Part shown: positions 26,034 through 34,785 of the stretch, piece after piece
How the letters are laid out: every line of letters starts with the position of its first letter
Position numbering within the stretch: position 1 is the first letter of the stretch
NCBI RefSeq assembly: GCF_000179615.1
Contig: NZ_AEDD01000005.1
Span: forward strand, 156,928-220,927
Direction: 5' to 3'
DNA: 64,000 nt
From: Paenibacillus curdlanolyticus YK9
GTDB taxonomy: Bacteria; Bacillota; Bacilli; Paenibacillales; Paenibacillaceae
Program-made: the position numbers and the translations under genes
Notes under the pieces: generated by a model
Told to the model about the DNA's origin: nothing
The model's database searches: none
Seen by the model: only the letters and a program-made list of their open reading frames with translations

Positions 26034-26796
26034 CCCGCCTTTTTCCGAGATAAACTTCCGCTACGTGGTCATCGTTCTGCACATCGTCCATGGTGCCTTC
26101 CTTGAGCAGCTTCCCTTCATGCATAACAGTCACCTTGCTCGCAAAATTGCGGACAAACTCCATATCATGCTCGACAACGACGATCGCCCGGGACTTGGCG
26201 ATCTCCTTTAGCAGCTCGCCCGTCTTATCCGTTTCTTTGTCGGTCATGCCGGCAACCGGTTCATCCAGCAGCAAAATGTTCGGCTCCTGCATGAGCATAA
26301 TGCCGATCTCCAGCCACTGCTTCTCGCCATGCGACAAACCGCCGGCACGCCACAACGCTTTGTCCTGCAAGCCGATTAACGTCATCTGCTTCTCAATACG
26401 CTCCCGGTCCGCAGCTGTCATCTTCGCGAACAGCGTTGCGAATACGCCGCGCTTTTGCCGCATGGCAATCTCCAAATTTTCAAACACGGTCAGCGTCGGG
26501 AATATAGACGGGGCTTGAAACTTACGCCCGATGCCGAGCTCGGCAATATGATGCTCCTTCTTCCGCGTAATGTCGATTACGCCATCTGTGCGATGAAACG
26601 CGACCTTGCCCGATGACGCGCGCGTCTTGCCGCAGATGACATCCAGCATCGTCGTTTTGCCCGCCCCATTGGGGCCGATTAAGAACCGCAATTCGCCATG
26701 CTCGAGCGTCAAATTCATGCCCTGAACTGCCTTGAATCCGTCGAACTCGACGGTAATGCCCTCACACTGCAGGATTACGGACGGCATCTTGATCAT
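26005..26796 (-). CDS. urtD: Urea ABC transporter ATP-binding protein UrtD
   Basis: This 263-residue LivG-type ATPase has Walker A GPNGAGKTT, a Q-loop in the segment FQAPSIFPTLTVFENLEIAM, signature LSHGEKQWLEIG (the LSHGxxQWLE form is characteristic of UrtD), Walker B ILLLDEPVAGMTDKE and VEHDMEFVR. The ATG at 26796 follows GGAGGGTGACGGAAC and lies inside the end of urtC (35-base overlap). Role: energising urea uptake. Confidence 0.93.
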   Translation of the reverse strand: MIKMPSVILQCEGITVEFDGFKAVQGMNLTLEHGELRFLIGPNGAGKTTMLDVICGKTRASSGKVAFHRTDGVIDITRKKEHHIAELGIGRKFQAPSIFPTLTVFENLEIAMRQKRGVFATLFAKMTAADRERIEKQMTLIGLQDKALWRAGGLSHGEKQWLEIGIMLMQEPNILLLDEPVAGMTDKETDKTGELLKEIAKSRAIVVVEHDMEFVRNFASKVTVMHEGKLLKEGTMDDVQNDDHVAEVYLGKRRDADVSRSTA

Positions 26797-27853
26797 GTTC
26801 CGTCACCCTCCTCTTGCGAATTTGGATTCGGCCGAGCAAGCCAGCCACGCCGTTAGGCAGGAATACGACGACAATAACGAACAGGGCGCCCATAAAGAAC
26901 AGCCATGCATCCGGATATTGCGCGCTGATCTCGCTCTTGCCCCAGTTCATAAGCACTGCGCCGATTGCGGCGCCAATCATCGTGCCGCGGCCGCCGATTG
27001 CAACCCACAGCACCATCTCGATCGAGGGCACAATACCCATCATAGAAGGCGATATAATGCCCACGTGGAGCACGAACAGCATGCCCGCGAGACCCGCAAG
27101 CGCGCCGGAAATTGCGAAAGCCGTCATTTGATAAAAGGCAGGATTATACCCGATAAACCGTACGCGGTTCTCGCCGTCGCGAATCGCGCGCAGCACTTTG
27201 CCGAACCGGCTTTTCACTAAGAATCGACATAATACAAAAGCTGCAACTAGGAAAGCAGCTGTTGCCCAATACAGCATCTGCTTCGTATCCGGGTTGGCGA
27301 TTGAGTAGCCCATGATGCGGCTGTAGCCTGTTACGCCGTTTGTACCGCCCGTATAGGCTTGCTGGCCAATCAGGAGCGTAGTCGTAATGATCACGAGCGC
27401 CTGCGTAAGAATTGTAAAGTAAACGCCTCGTATTCGATTACGGAACGTCACATATCCAAGGAATAAAGCTAGCAGCCCCGGCAGCAGAATGCCCGCCGCG
27501 AATGCAAACCCGAAAGATTCGAACGGCTTCCAGAACCACGGGAGCGCGGTTAGGCCGCTCCACTCCATAAAGTCAGGCATGCGGCCTCCGCTTGCCTCAA
27601 GCTTCAGATACATCGCCATCGCGTAGCCGCCTAAGCCGAAGAACACCCCGTGACCTAAGCTAAGAACGCCCGTATAGCCCCATAAGAGATCAAGGCCAAG
27701 CGCTACGATAGCGAATGCGAGAAATTTCGCAAGCAAATTAAGGCGAAAATCGCTTAAATACAGCGGTGCTGCGAACAGCGCCGCAGCAGCGGCGGCATAT
27801 CCGACAAGCGTCCATATACGCGCTGGCGTCCATTGTTTCGTAAGCGTAAGCAT
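26762..27853 (-). CDS. urtC: Urea ABC transporter permease UrtC
   Basis: This 363-residue LivM-type permease has about nine to ten hydrophobic segments, GLDLLWGYTGVLSLGHGVFFGLGGYAMAMYL near residue 60 and the coupling loop RFGKVLRAIRDGENRVRFIGYNP near 235. The ATG at 27853 has AGGAGGGTG at good spacing; longer frames extend into urtB and are not used. The gene order urtA-urtB-urtC-urtD-urtE is the canonical urea transporter order. Confidence 0.93.
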   Translation of the reverse strand: MLTLTKQWTPARIWTLVGYAAAAAALFAAPLYLSDFRLNLLAKFLAFAIVALGLDLLWGYTGVLSLGHGVFFGLGGYAMAMYLKLEASGGRMPDFMEWSGLTALPWFWKPFESFGFAFAAGILLPGLLALFLGYVTFRNRIRGVYFTILTQALVIITTTLLIGQQAYTGGTNGVTGYSRIMGYSIANPDTKQMLYWATAAFLVAAFVLCRFLVKSRFGKVLRAIRDGENRVRFIGYNPAFYQMTAFAISGALAGLAGMLFVLHVGIISPSMMGIVPSIEMVLWVAIGGRGTMIGAAIGAVLMNWGKSEISAQYPDAWLFFMGALFVIVVVFLPNGVAGLLGRIQIRKRRVTEHDQDAVRNPAV

Positions 27854-27866
27854 CGTTAACACCCTC

Positions 27867-28772
27867 CTAATCCAACGAACGTGAACGCATCGCGACGAAC
27901 CCTTTTGGCCGCCATTGCAGGAATGCGACAATACAGATAAACACAAGCACTTTGCCCAATGATGCATTCGTCCAGTACTCGAATAACGTATTCGTCATGC
28001 CAATACCGATTGCCCCGAACAATGTACCGATGAGTTTGCCTACGCCGCCTAAGACGACGACCATGAAGGCGTCCACGATATAATAAGTGCCGAGCGACGG
28101 CCCGATTGGGCCAATTAGCGTCAAGGCGCAGCCCGCGATGCCTGCAATGCCTGAGCCAATGGCGAACGTCATCGCGTCTACCCGGCGCGTTGAGATGCCG
28201 AGGCAAGCGGCCATGTCGCGATTTTGCATAACAGCGCGCATATTGCGCCCCGCGTGGCTGCGGTAAATGTAGAGGTACATGGCGAACAGGCAGACGATAA
28301 CCAAACCGATAATGAACAGCCGTTTGTACGGCAGCACCACGCCCGTCATAACCGTAAGCCCGCCATCCAGCCATGTCGGACTGGTCACGCCAACATTCGG
28401 TGCGCCAAAGATCGAGCGAGCGAGCTGCTGCAGCGCGAGCCCTACTCCCCAAGTTGCAAGCAAGCTGTCGAGCGGGCGCCCGTACAGATGCCGGATAAGC
28501 GAGGCCTCGAGCAAGAGCCCGAAGAGGAATGCAATGCCGAAGCTAACGGGGATGGATAAAACGAAGTACCAGTTAAAGAGCGAGTCAGGCAGCGCGCTTT
28601 TAAAAATATTTTGCGTGACGTACGTGGCATATGCCCCGATCATAATGAGCTCGCCATGCGCCATATTGATGACGTTCATAAGTCCGAATGTAATGGCCAA
28701 TCCTAACGCAATCAGCAGCAAAATCGAGCTTACGCTGAGCCCATTGAACAGCTGCGTGACGTATAATTCCAT
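27867..28772 (-). CDS. urtB: Urea ABC transporter permease UrtB
   Basis: This 301-residue LivH-type permease has the motif [28 protein letters not shown], the hallmark of the family. The coupling region [31 protein letters not shown] and [15 protein letters not shown] follow. The start at 28772 is preceded by GGGGTGAG; an in-frame start 7 codons upstream also exists. A hairpin lies between urtA and this gene. It forms the membrane core with UrtC. Confidence 0.93.
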   Translation of the reverse strand: MELYVTQLFNGLSVSSILLLIALGLAITFGLMNVINMAHGELIMIGAYATYVTQNIFKSALPDSLFNWYFVLSIPVSFGIAFLFGLLLEASLIRHLYGRPLDSLLATWGVGLALQQLARSIFGAPNVGVTSPTWLDGGLTVMTGVVLPYKRLFIIGLVIVCLFAMYLYIYRSHAGRNMRAVMQNRDMAACLGISTRRVDAMTFAIGSGIAGIAGCALTLIGPIGPSLGTYYIVDAFMVVVLGGVGKLIGTLFGAIGIGMTNTLFEYWTNASLGKVLVFICIVAFLQWRPKGFVAMRSRSLD

Positions 28773-28810
28773 GATCTCACCCCACAATTCCATTTGGACA
28801 ACAAAGGAAA

Positions 28811-28848
28811 AGGAAGCATTCGAAGCTGAACAGCAGCGAATACTTCCT
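28811..28848 (-). terminator. Attenuating hairpin between urtA and urtB
   Basis: AGGAAGNATTCG (28811-28822) and CGAATNCTTCCT (28837-28848) form a 12-base stem with one mismatch. On the minus strand a TTTTCCTTTG tail follows. Such partial terminators after binding-protein genes raise their level above that of the membrane parts. Confidence 0.65.
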
Positions 28849-28870
28849 CCTTTAAGCTGCGTATCTTATG

Positions 28871-30127
28871 CTAGTTGCCCGAGCTGAGTGATGCGGCCCA
28901 CGCGTAGCCTTTGAGGTATGGATCCGGCTTAACAGGCTCGCCCGAATCCCATAGCTCCTTGAACTGTCCATCCGTTTGAACTTCGCCGATACGGACAATT
29001 TTGTACAAGTGCTGCGTTTCGCCATCGATTTTCACTTTGCCCTCCGGTGCGTCCCACTCCAGATCCTTCGCTGCCGCTTTGACCTTATCGACATCCGTAG
29101 AGCCCGCTTTCTCTACTGCAGCCGCCCATAGGTAAACCGCATCATAGCCGGCTTCAATCGGGTCAGCCGTTACACGGTCCGCTCCGTATTTCTTCTTATA
29201 GTTGTCTACGAAAGTTTTATTTTGCGGCGTATCCGTCGTTTGGTAATAGTTCCATGCTGCGAGATGGCCCGCCAGCACATCCGCGCCGATGCCGCGAATT
29301 TCTTCCTCCGCCACCGACACCGACAGTGTCGTCAGATCCTTCGACGAAATGCCCGCATCCTTCAGCTGCTTGAAGAATGCAACGTTGCTATCGCCGTTCA
29401 TCGTATTAAATACGACATCCGGCTTCGCTTCTTTGATTTTCGTAATAATCGTGCTGTAGTCCGTATGACCGAGCGGCGTGTATTCTTCGCCCACCAGCTC
29501 GCCGCCCTCGGCTTTCAGCTGTTCTTTAATAATCTTGTTCGCCGTACGCGGGAATACATAATCCGAACCGAGCAAATAGAACTTCTTGCCGCGGTTCTGG
29601 AGCAGCCACGATACAGCCGGTACGATTTGCTGGTTCGTCGTCGCGCCCGTGTAGAAAATGTTAGGCGATTGCTCAAGCCCTTCATACTGAACAGGGTACC
29701 AGAGCAATCCGTTCAGCTCTTCGAATACAGGCAGCATCGCTTTCCGGCTTGCGGAAGTCCAGCCGCCGAATACAGTCGTTACTTTATCTTCAGAAATGAG
29801 CTTGCGCGCTTTCTCGGCGAATGTCGGCCAGTCGGACGCTCCGTCTTCAACGACCGGCTCGATCTTCTTGCCGAGCACGCCGCCCTTCGCGTTTATTTCA
29901 TCAATTGCCATCATCTCCGCGTCCTTCACGGACACCTCACTGATCGCCATCGTACCGCTGAGCGAATGAAGAATGCCTACCTTAATCGTATCGCCGCTGG
30001 CAGCTGACGATTTGTCCCCTGTCGTCGTAGATGCCGGCTCATCTTTACCGCCGCATGCCGCTAATGCGAGACAAAGGGCAACAAGCAACGCTGCTGTCTG
30101 ATAGATCGTCTTTTTCTTTTTCTTCAT
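28871..30127 (-). CDS. urtA: Urea ABC transporter substrate-binding protein UrtA
   Basis: This 418-residue lipoprotein has a poly-lysine N-terminus, a signal peptide and lipobox ALAAC near residue 22. The mature part shows family landmarks [72 protein letters not shown] and the terminal PYLKGYAWA, which together identify UrtA rather than amino-acid-binding LivK. The ATG at 30127 is chosen because the signal peptide starts there; upstream in-frame codons run across the promoter. It is first in the operon and is controlled by a strong promoter with GlnR-type sites. Confidence 0.95.
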   Translation of the reverse strand: MKKKKKTIYQTAALLVALCLALAACGGKDEPASTTTGDKSSAASGDTIKVGILHSLSGTMAISEVSVKDAEMMAIDEINAKGGVLGKKIEPVVEDGASDWPTFAEKARKLISEDKVTTVFGGWTSASRKAMLPVFEELNGLLWYPVQYEGLEQSPNIFYTGATTNQQIVPAVSWLLQNRGKKFYLLGSDYVFPRTANKIIKEQLKAEGGELVGEEYTPLGHTDYSTIITKIKEAKPDVVFNTMNGDSNVAFFKQLKDAGISSKDLTTLSVSVAEEEIRGIGADVLAGHLAAWNYYQTTDTPQNKTFVDNYKKKYGADRVTADPIEAGYDAVYLWAAAVEKAGSTDVDKVKAAAKDLEWDAPEGKVKIDGETQHLYKIVRIGEVQTDGQFKELWDSGEPVKPDPYLKGYAWAASLSSGN

Positions 30128-30199
30128 TCTCCCACTCCCCAATATACGATCGAATTGACGAACATTAGTCTGTAAATCCATTCCAATGTTCGTGATCTC

Positions 30200-30229
30200 A
30201 TTATAGAGGGGCTTTTCTATTAATGTCAA
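30200..30229 (-). promoter_or_regulatory. Consensus sigma-A promoter of urtABCDE
   Basis: TTGACA (30224-30229) and TATAAT (30200-30205) are both perfect hexamers, 18 bases apart. The start site would lie near 30193, about 65 bases before the urtA start codon. Confidence 0.85.
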
Positions 30230-30240
30230 TATATCTAACA
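30224..30240 (-). promoter_or_regulatory. GlnR/TnrA-type operator overlapping the urtA -35
   Basis: TGTTA-N7-TGACA on the minus strand matches TGTNA-N7-TNACA perfectly and shares the TGACA bases with the -35 hexamer. Overlap with a consensus promoter points to repression under nitrogen excess. Confidence 0.8.
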
Positions 30241-30298
30241 CAAACTTATTTGAATCCCTTGCGAATGGTAATCGATCGGCGAGTTTTCACCGCTATTA

Positions 30299-30315
30299 TG
30301 TTAGTTTATATGACA
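30299..30315 (-). promoter_or_regulatory. Second GlnR/TnrA-type operator upstream of urtA
   Basis: TGTTA-N7-TGACA on the plus strand is a perfect consensus match, about 59 bases upstream of the first site. It could support looping with the promoter-proximal site or act on the divergent diguanylate cyclase gene. Confidence 0.7.
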
Positions 30316-30590
30316 TTTTAACTCGAAATATTCGATTTTTCTTACGTTTGACGGCTAGAACTTTAGATGCAAGTTCGATATTCTAACATTCAACATGAAA
30401 GAACAAAGTATATCGTAATCCGAACATTATTCTAATTCTTTATTATCAATTTTCGGCGATTAATGTTGCCAATTCGACACAATTATTTTAAACAAACTTA
30501 ACTTTCCGGTACTGGACACAAAGGATAAACATGGTAATATTATGATAATTGAAAAATAGTCCGAAATAACTACGACATAGGGTGTGACTT

Positions 30591-32135
30591 ATGATGCAGC
30601 TTGTAATGCCCAGATTAGGTCTGAGGCATAAGTTCGCGTTAGCCGTAACCCTCAGCATGCTCATCCCCACCTCTCTGGTCATTATGATCGCTTATCAGCT
30701 CATCCACTCGCAAACGGATCGTGCCGTTACGCAACGAATCGATGATAACCTTTACCTCATCAATCAACAGATCGATTCCACTATTGGTGCAGCTATTGCG
30801 GACACTGACTGGCTAGCTCGCGTATTTCCGAACGAACGAAACAATACGAATACCCGCGGACGCGACGATTTGGAGGATTGGCTGCAAAGCTTTTTGCTTC
30901 GGCATGAGGATTACAGCTATATAATTGTACGACCATCTCAAGGTGCCGCATTGTCCGTTCAGCGCTCCTCTGAGCCAGCGGCAGCAGTTTCCCTTGGAGC
31001 ATCAGCATTAAGTTTATCAGCGAGCTATACGCCGACCTTGCACCAGCCTGCTCGCAGCTCGAACGGCAAGCTCGAAACAGCCATTACCGCCCCGCTGAAG
31101 GACGGATCAGGCGTTGTAGAGATTGTCGTTTCGCTAAACCGTATCGCCCAGCTCGCTCAACTTGCTGCAGCAGAGTTGGAAAGCCCTTTCATTCTCGCGG
31201 ATTCCGCAGGCAATGTGATCATGCATCCTTTGTTAAAAACGGGCCAACCCTTACATGATTCTGCTTACAGGGGGATGCTTGGATTTGCGAATCAGGGCAT
31301 CTATCCGATAACGACTTCAGAAGGCACAGCGTCGAAGATGATATTCAGCACGAATAAGGAGACAGATTGGAAGCTTGCCTTTATTTCTTCCGATGCTGCT
31401 AGGCACAGTTCCGCAAGCGCTCTGATCCGATCCTTTGGCTTTATCGTTGGCCTTGCGTTATTAATTGGACTGTTCGTTTCCGCACTGCTCGTTAACCTGG
31501 TGCTTCGCCCTATTCGCGCATACCGCGAGGCCTTCTTACGGATGAAGGACGGCGATCTTGCCGTCACCATGCCCGCGCATAGCCGGGATGAGTGGGGACG
31601 CTTGGCCAGCACTTTTAATCAAATGACGCAATCCATGCAAAGTTTCGCCCTATCAGACCCGCTTACGGGGCTGCCTGACAGACGCCGAATGATGCAGCTG
31701 CTTGAACGCCATCTTCGCAGCTCGAAGGAGCGTGGCGGGCAGCCTTTTGCAATCTGGTTCATTGATGTCGATAATTTTAAACAATTGAACGACACCCAAG
31801 GTCATGCATACGGAGATGACGTCGTTCGGCAAGTTGCGCTAGAGCTCCAGCGGCTCATGCCAGCGCCCAATGTCGTTGCCCGCTTCGGTGGAGACGAATT
31901 CGTGATTCTGATGCCGGCCGCCAATGACTTGTCCCTTCGGGCAAGCACAGCTAAGCTGCAGGACCGCTTCGAACGCGGGATTAATATTCATGGAGAGCTG
32001 CTGCGCATCCAGCTAAGCATAGGGGTCAGCCTCTACCCGAAGGACGGCGCAACGACGGAGGAACTGCTGAGCAGCGCCGATCATGCCATGTACCGAGCGA
32101 AGCGCAAGGGTAAGAACAACGTGCAATTCCATTAA
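30591..32135 (+). CDS. Membrane-bound diguanylate cyclase (sensor-HAMP-GGDEF)
   Basis: This 514-residue protein has a membrane helix at about 15-37, an extracytoplasmic Cache-like domain (about 40-280), a second helix (about 283-305), a HAMP linker (RPIRAYREAFLRMKDGDLAVTM) and a GGDEF domain (about 355-510). The active-site motif is RFGGDEFVILM, so cyclic-di-GMP synthesis is predicted. The usual inhibitory RxxD site five residues before the motif is replaced by PAPN, so product inhibition through that site should be absent. It is transcribed divergently from urtA and ends at a terminator split by an insertion sequence. The signal is unknown. Confidence 0.9.
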   Translation: MMQLVMPRLGLRHKFALAVTLSMLIPTSLVIMIAYQLIHSQTDRAVTQRIDDNLYLINQQIDSTIGAAIADTDWLARVFPNERNNTNTRGRDDLEDWLQSFLLRHEDYSYIIVRPSQGAALSVQRSSEPAAAVSLGASALSLSASYTPTLHQPARSSNGKLETAITAPLKDGSGVVEIVVSLNRIAQLAQLAAAELESPFILADSAGNVIMHPLLKTGQPLHDSAYRGMLGFANQGIYPITTSEGTASKMIFSTNKETDWKLAFISSDAARHSSASALIRSFGFIVGLALLIGLFVSALLVNLVLRPIRAYREAFLRMKDGDLAVTMPAHSRDEWGRLASTFNQMTQSMQSFALSDPLTGLPDRRRMMQLLERHLRSSKERGGQPFAIWFIDVDNFKQLNDTQGHAYGDDVVRQVALELQRLMPAPNVVARFGGDEFVILMPAANDLSLRASTAKLQDRFERGINIHGELLRIQLSIGVSLYPKDGATTEELLSSADHAMYRAKRKGKNNVQFH

Positions 32136-32146
32136 CGACTGGCATC

Positions 32147-32175
32147 AAAAAAAGGGTGACCCTGCGGCTCCGATT
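32147..32175. terminator. Left half of a bidirectional terminator split by the insertion sequence
   Basis: A run of seven A (32147-32153), then GGGTGACCCT, GCGGC and TCCG, followed by ATT, the first copy of the 3-base target duplication. It is complementary to 33451-33477 on the other side of the element. Together they rebuild a hairpin with loop ATTAA. Confidence 0.75.
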
Positions 32176-32216
32176 TGGTCATATCCCCGTCAAGTAGACA
32201 GTTAAAAAAGCAGTAA

Positions 32217-33068
32217 CTAAGCGGCGATCGCATTCCTGAATTCAACAGGAGAGCGGTCGCCTAATTTTTTCTGGAATCGTTCTTGGTTGTAATAGGTGAT
32301 GTACTCCGCAATCAGCTGCTTGGCCTCAACTTCACTTTTTGGCTTTGCCAAGTGAAGCTTCTCCGTCTTCAGGTGAGAGAAAAAGGATTCGATGCAAGCA
32401 TTATCAAAGCAGTTTCCGCGCCTTGAATGGCTTCCTTGCAGACCATGATCCTCCAGCAGCTTTGCATAAGTCTTTGTGGTGTACTGAAAACCTTGGTCGG
32501 AGTGAAGCGACGCTTTTGGCGTCTTCAACTGTTTGACGGTCTCGAGGACAAGCTCAAGGTCATTTCGCGCGCTAAGCTTCCAAGCCATCACTTCATTGTT
32601 GAAGAGGTCTAAAATAACGGACAGATAGAGAAATTCATGCCCAACACGAACGTAGGTTATGTCAGTAACAAGTTTGAGTTTAGCTGCTGTTGCCGTGAAC
32701 TCACGGTTCAACACATTCGGGAATAGCACGGAAGGTTTGCGACCTGCAAAGGGGCGTTTTTTACGAATAACAGACTGAATCCCAAGCTCACGCATGAGTC
32801 GTCGTACTTTCTTATGATTCACAGTCAAGCCTTCTTTACGTAATGCAGTGCGCATACGGAAATAGCCGTAATGAGGCCGAATACGGTGAATAGCTAGAAT
32901 ATGCTCTTTTAGTACGGTATCTTCGTCTAGCCGTGCTTGACGGGTTTCGTAGGTCGACAGCCATTTGTAGTAACCAGCACGAGAAACATCCGCTATTTTG
33001 CACAGAAGAACGGTCGTAAAGCTTGTTGTCATTTCTCGAATGGACTCGAACCGGGCTTGCTTATCCAA
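32217..33068 (-). CDS. IS3-family transposase OrfB (DDE integrase domain)
   Basis: This 283-residue frame has an HTH_21-like N-terminal part and an rve integrase core. The catalytic acidic residues are visible: D in VTDITYV, D in LHSDQGFQY and E in NACIESFFSHLK. It is made mainly as an OrfAB fusion through a -1 frameshift at 33098-33104. The frame is in phase with the shifted orfA reading (KLDKQAR). The listed start is a TTG that may not be used alone. Confidence 0.92.
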   Translation of the reverse strand: MDKQARFESIREMTTSFTTVLLCKIADVSRAGYYKWLSTYETRQARLDEDTVLKEHILAIHRIRPHYGYFRMRTALRKEGLTVNHKKVRRLMRELGIQSVIRKKRPFAGRKPSVLFPNVLNREFTATAAKLKLVTDITYVRVGHEFLYLSVILDLFNNEVMAWKLSARNDLELVLETVKQLKTPKASLHSDQGFQYTTKTYAKLLEDHGLQGSHSRRGNCFDNACIESFFSHLKTEKLHLAKPKSEVEAKQLIAEYITYYNQERFQKKLGDRSPVEFRNAIAA

Positions 33069-33364
33069 CTTCCCTCCCCATGTAGATTTGGATTGAGCTT
33101 TTTTAGGTACTCGACCTGTGCTTTCAAATGAGCGATCTCTTCCTCAGCAGAGTTGAAATGTTTCTTCGTCCATTTCCCACGGTAGTCTTCAAACGACTCT
33201 CCATTTTGGGCTTTACGGACCCAATTCATGATCTGAGTTTCACTCTTAATTCCGAATTTATCCATGATCATTGGATAACTCCATTGTTCTTCTAAGCGAA
33301 GTCTCACCGCTTCTTTCTTCGTTGCTTCATCATAACGGTTAAATGTTTGACCCTTTTTCGCCAT
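33029..33364 (-). CDS. IS3-family transposase OrfA (helix-turn-helix protein)
   Basis: This 111-residue frame has an N-terminal helix-turn-helix (MAKKGQTFNRYDEATKKEAV, then IMDKFGIKSETQIMNWVRKAQ) and a C-terminal leucine-zipper-like coiled coil (EEEIAHLKAQVEYLKKL). It binds the IS ends. Past the slippery site, the last 20 or so residues are the unshifted tail. The ATG at 33364 lies close to the right end of the element. Confidence 0.9.
   Translation of the reverse strand: MAKKGQTFNRYDEATKKEAVRLRLEEQWSYPMIMDKFGIKSETQIMNWVRKAQNGESFEDYRGKWTKKHFNSAEEEIAHLKAQVEYLKKLNPNLHGEGSWISKPGSSPFEK
33098..33104 (-). other. Programmed -1 frameshift heptamer of the IS element
   Basis: A AAA AAG on the minus strand, in the codon frame CTA AAA AAG of orfA, is the classical IS3-family slippery site. 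A -1 shift joins the orfA coiled coil to orfB and produces the active transposase. Confidence 0.8.
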
Positions 33365-33447
33365 GAAAAATCCCCTCCGGTCAACAGTGTTGAGTTCATC
33401 ATAGCATGAACTCTTTTTTCACTGTCTACCGTAAGGGGATAATACCA

Positions 33448-33477
33448 ATTAACGGAACGAGGGTCTCCCTTTTTTTT
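33448..33477. terminator. Right half of the split bidirectional terminator
   Basis: ATT (second target copy), AA, CGGA, ACGAG, GGTC, T, CCC and seven or more T. CGGA, GGTC and CCCTTTTTTT pair with TCCG, GACC and AAAAAAAGGG of the left half. Before insertion it served the converging diguanylate cyclase and PpiC genes. Confidence 0.75.
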
Positions 33478-33499
33478 AGCTTGTCCGATTGCTTTGGAC

Positions 33500-34594
33500 T
33501 TATTTGGTCGTTGCTTCGTCTTTCTTCTCGGTCGAATCCGTTGCGCCAGTACCTGCGCCTGCATCCGTACCTGTGCCCGCAGCTGGCGTCTCCGCCTTCG
33601 GCAGGTTGATTTTTTCAATCAGCGTAGGCAGCTCTTTCGTCATGAAGTCGCCCATTTTCGTGTTGATCGCGCCTGTTTTCACTTGCGTCTTCACATCTTC
33701 GGACAGCTCTTCGAACTTCTTGCTCTCGCGCTTCTCAACCTTCATGACATGGTAGCCGTATTGCGATTTAACTGGCTCGCCAACCGTACCAACTGGCTGG
33801 GTGATCGCTGCTTCCTTAAACTCTGCAACCCACGAGTTCGGGCTTGCATTTTCGTACAAGCCGCCATTGCCTTTGGAGCCTTCATCATCGGAGTATTGGT
33901 TAGCCAGCGCTTTCCAGTCGCCGCCTTTGTCCAGCTTCGCTTTCACTTCTTTTGCAATTTTGAGCGCTTCCTCATCCTTGCGCTTCTCCTCGCCCGTCGA
34001 AGGGTCAACCGTCGAAATCAAAATGTGGCGAACGCTAACGAGGTTATATCCGCCTTTATTTTTCTCGTACTCCGCTTTGATATCGGCATCCGATACATTA
34101 CGCTCCCAATACTTGCGAATCGTTACGATTTGCTTGTAGAAGCCGCTTACGTCTTTTTCTGTAAGGCCCGCAGCATCCACTGTTTTCTTCATCTCTGCAT
34201 TGCTTGTCAGCTGCTCATTGTACTGCTTGATGAACGTCGCGACTTCCGTATCCGCACTCTTCTTATCATCTTCGCTGGAACGGTCGTACAACGTTTTATA
34301 GCCCACATACTCTTTCAGATACTGCTCTTTCGCCTCAGGAATCTGGAGATACATAGCGAACGACTGGTCGAACAACGAGTAGAACGTCGTGTACTTCGTG
34401 AACTCCTCTTCGGTAACCTCGCCGCCCTTGTAGGTAGCAATTACCGTACTGTTGCTGCTGTTGCTTGCGCTTTCTTTGTCCGAATCCTTCGCATTCTTCT
34501 TGCCGCATGCTGCCAATGCCGATACGACGAGCAACATCGCTACAACGAGCAGCAAGCTGCGTTTCCACGTGGAAGTACGAGTTGTCTGGTTCAT
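33500..34594 (-). CDS. PrsA/PpiC-type peptidyl-prolyl isomerase lipoprotein (copy 1)
   Basis: This 364-residue lipoprotein has a lipobox LAAC near residue 28, SurA_N-like helical arms and a parvulin PpiC domain at about 185-290. The domain carries VSVRHILIS, WKALANQYSDDEGSKGNGGLY and GYHVMKVEKRE. The C-terminus is low-complexity and rich in A, G, T and D. ATG 34594 has AAAGGGG upstream and begins the signal peptide, so upstream in-frame codons are not used. Predicted role: folding of exported proteins at the membrane surface. It is a tandem paralogue of the next gene. Confidence 0.88.
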   Translation of the reverse strand: MNQTTRTSTWKRSLLLVVAMLLVVSALAACGKKNAKDSDKESASNSSNSTVIATYKGGEVTEEEFTKYTTFYSLFDQSFAMYLQIPEAKEQYLKEYVGYKTLYDRSSEDDKKSADTEVATFIKQYNEQLTSNAEMKKTVDAAGLTEKDVSGFYKQIVTIRKYWERNVSDADIKAEYEKNKGGYNLVSVRHILISTVDPSTGEEKRKDEEALKIAKEVKAKLDKGGDWKALANQYSDDEGSKGNGGLYENASPNSWVAEFKEAAITQPVGTVGEPVKSQYGYHVMKVEKRESKKFEELSEDVKTQVKTGAINTKMGDFMTKELPTLIEKINLPKAETPAAGTGTDAGAGTGATDSTEKKDEATTK

Positions 34595-34785
34595 TATGTA
34601 TCCCCTTTCAAAATTCAACTCTTTGTATTGTAACAGATACGCAAGGGGTTGGCTATTCACTATGGCACCTATTGCTGGCGACGTTTGTTGCCTTATGGGT
34701 AACAGCCGCATTTCGGCTCCTATTTTATCATAAAAAAGCAAGCATACGGCTTGTCCTCCGCATGCCTGCCTGCCAACCTATATCC

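Larger units (their letters stand above)
30128..30590. other. Divergent intergenic region between urtA and the diguanylate cyclase gene
   Basis: These 463 AT-rich bases contain the urtA promoter and two GlnR-type sites (listed separately). From 30316 to 30590 I see no gene. AT-rich motifs such as TTGACG near 30347 could serve a plus-strand promoter, but none has a clear partner hexamer. Confidence 0.5.
32176..33447 (-). mobile_element. IS3-family (IS150-like) insertion sequence, 1,272 bp
   Basis: The ends are 5'-TG...CA-3', as usual for IS3. Terminal inverted repeats align over about 36 bases: TGGT, then ATCCCC, then GTAGACAGT and AAAAAAG, with a few mismatches between. Both sides are flanked by ATT (32173-32175 and 33448-33450), a 3-base target duplication. 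Inside are orfA and orfB with a slippery heptamer. Both frames are full length, so the copy may be active and of recent arrival. Confidence 0.9.

Noticed and set aside
25332..30127. Branched-chain amino-acid (Liv) transporter
   Set aside because: UrtA-specific segments ([20 protein letters not shown]), the LSHGEKQWLE signature of UrtD and the urtA-E order identify a urea transporter.
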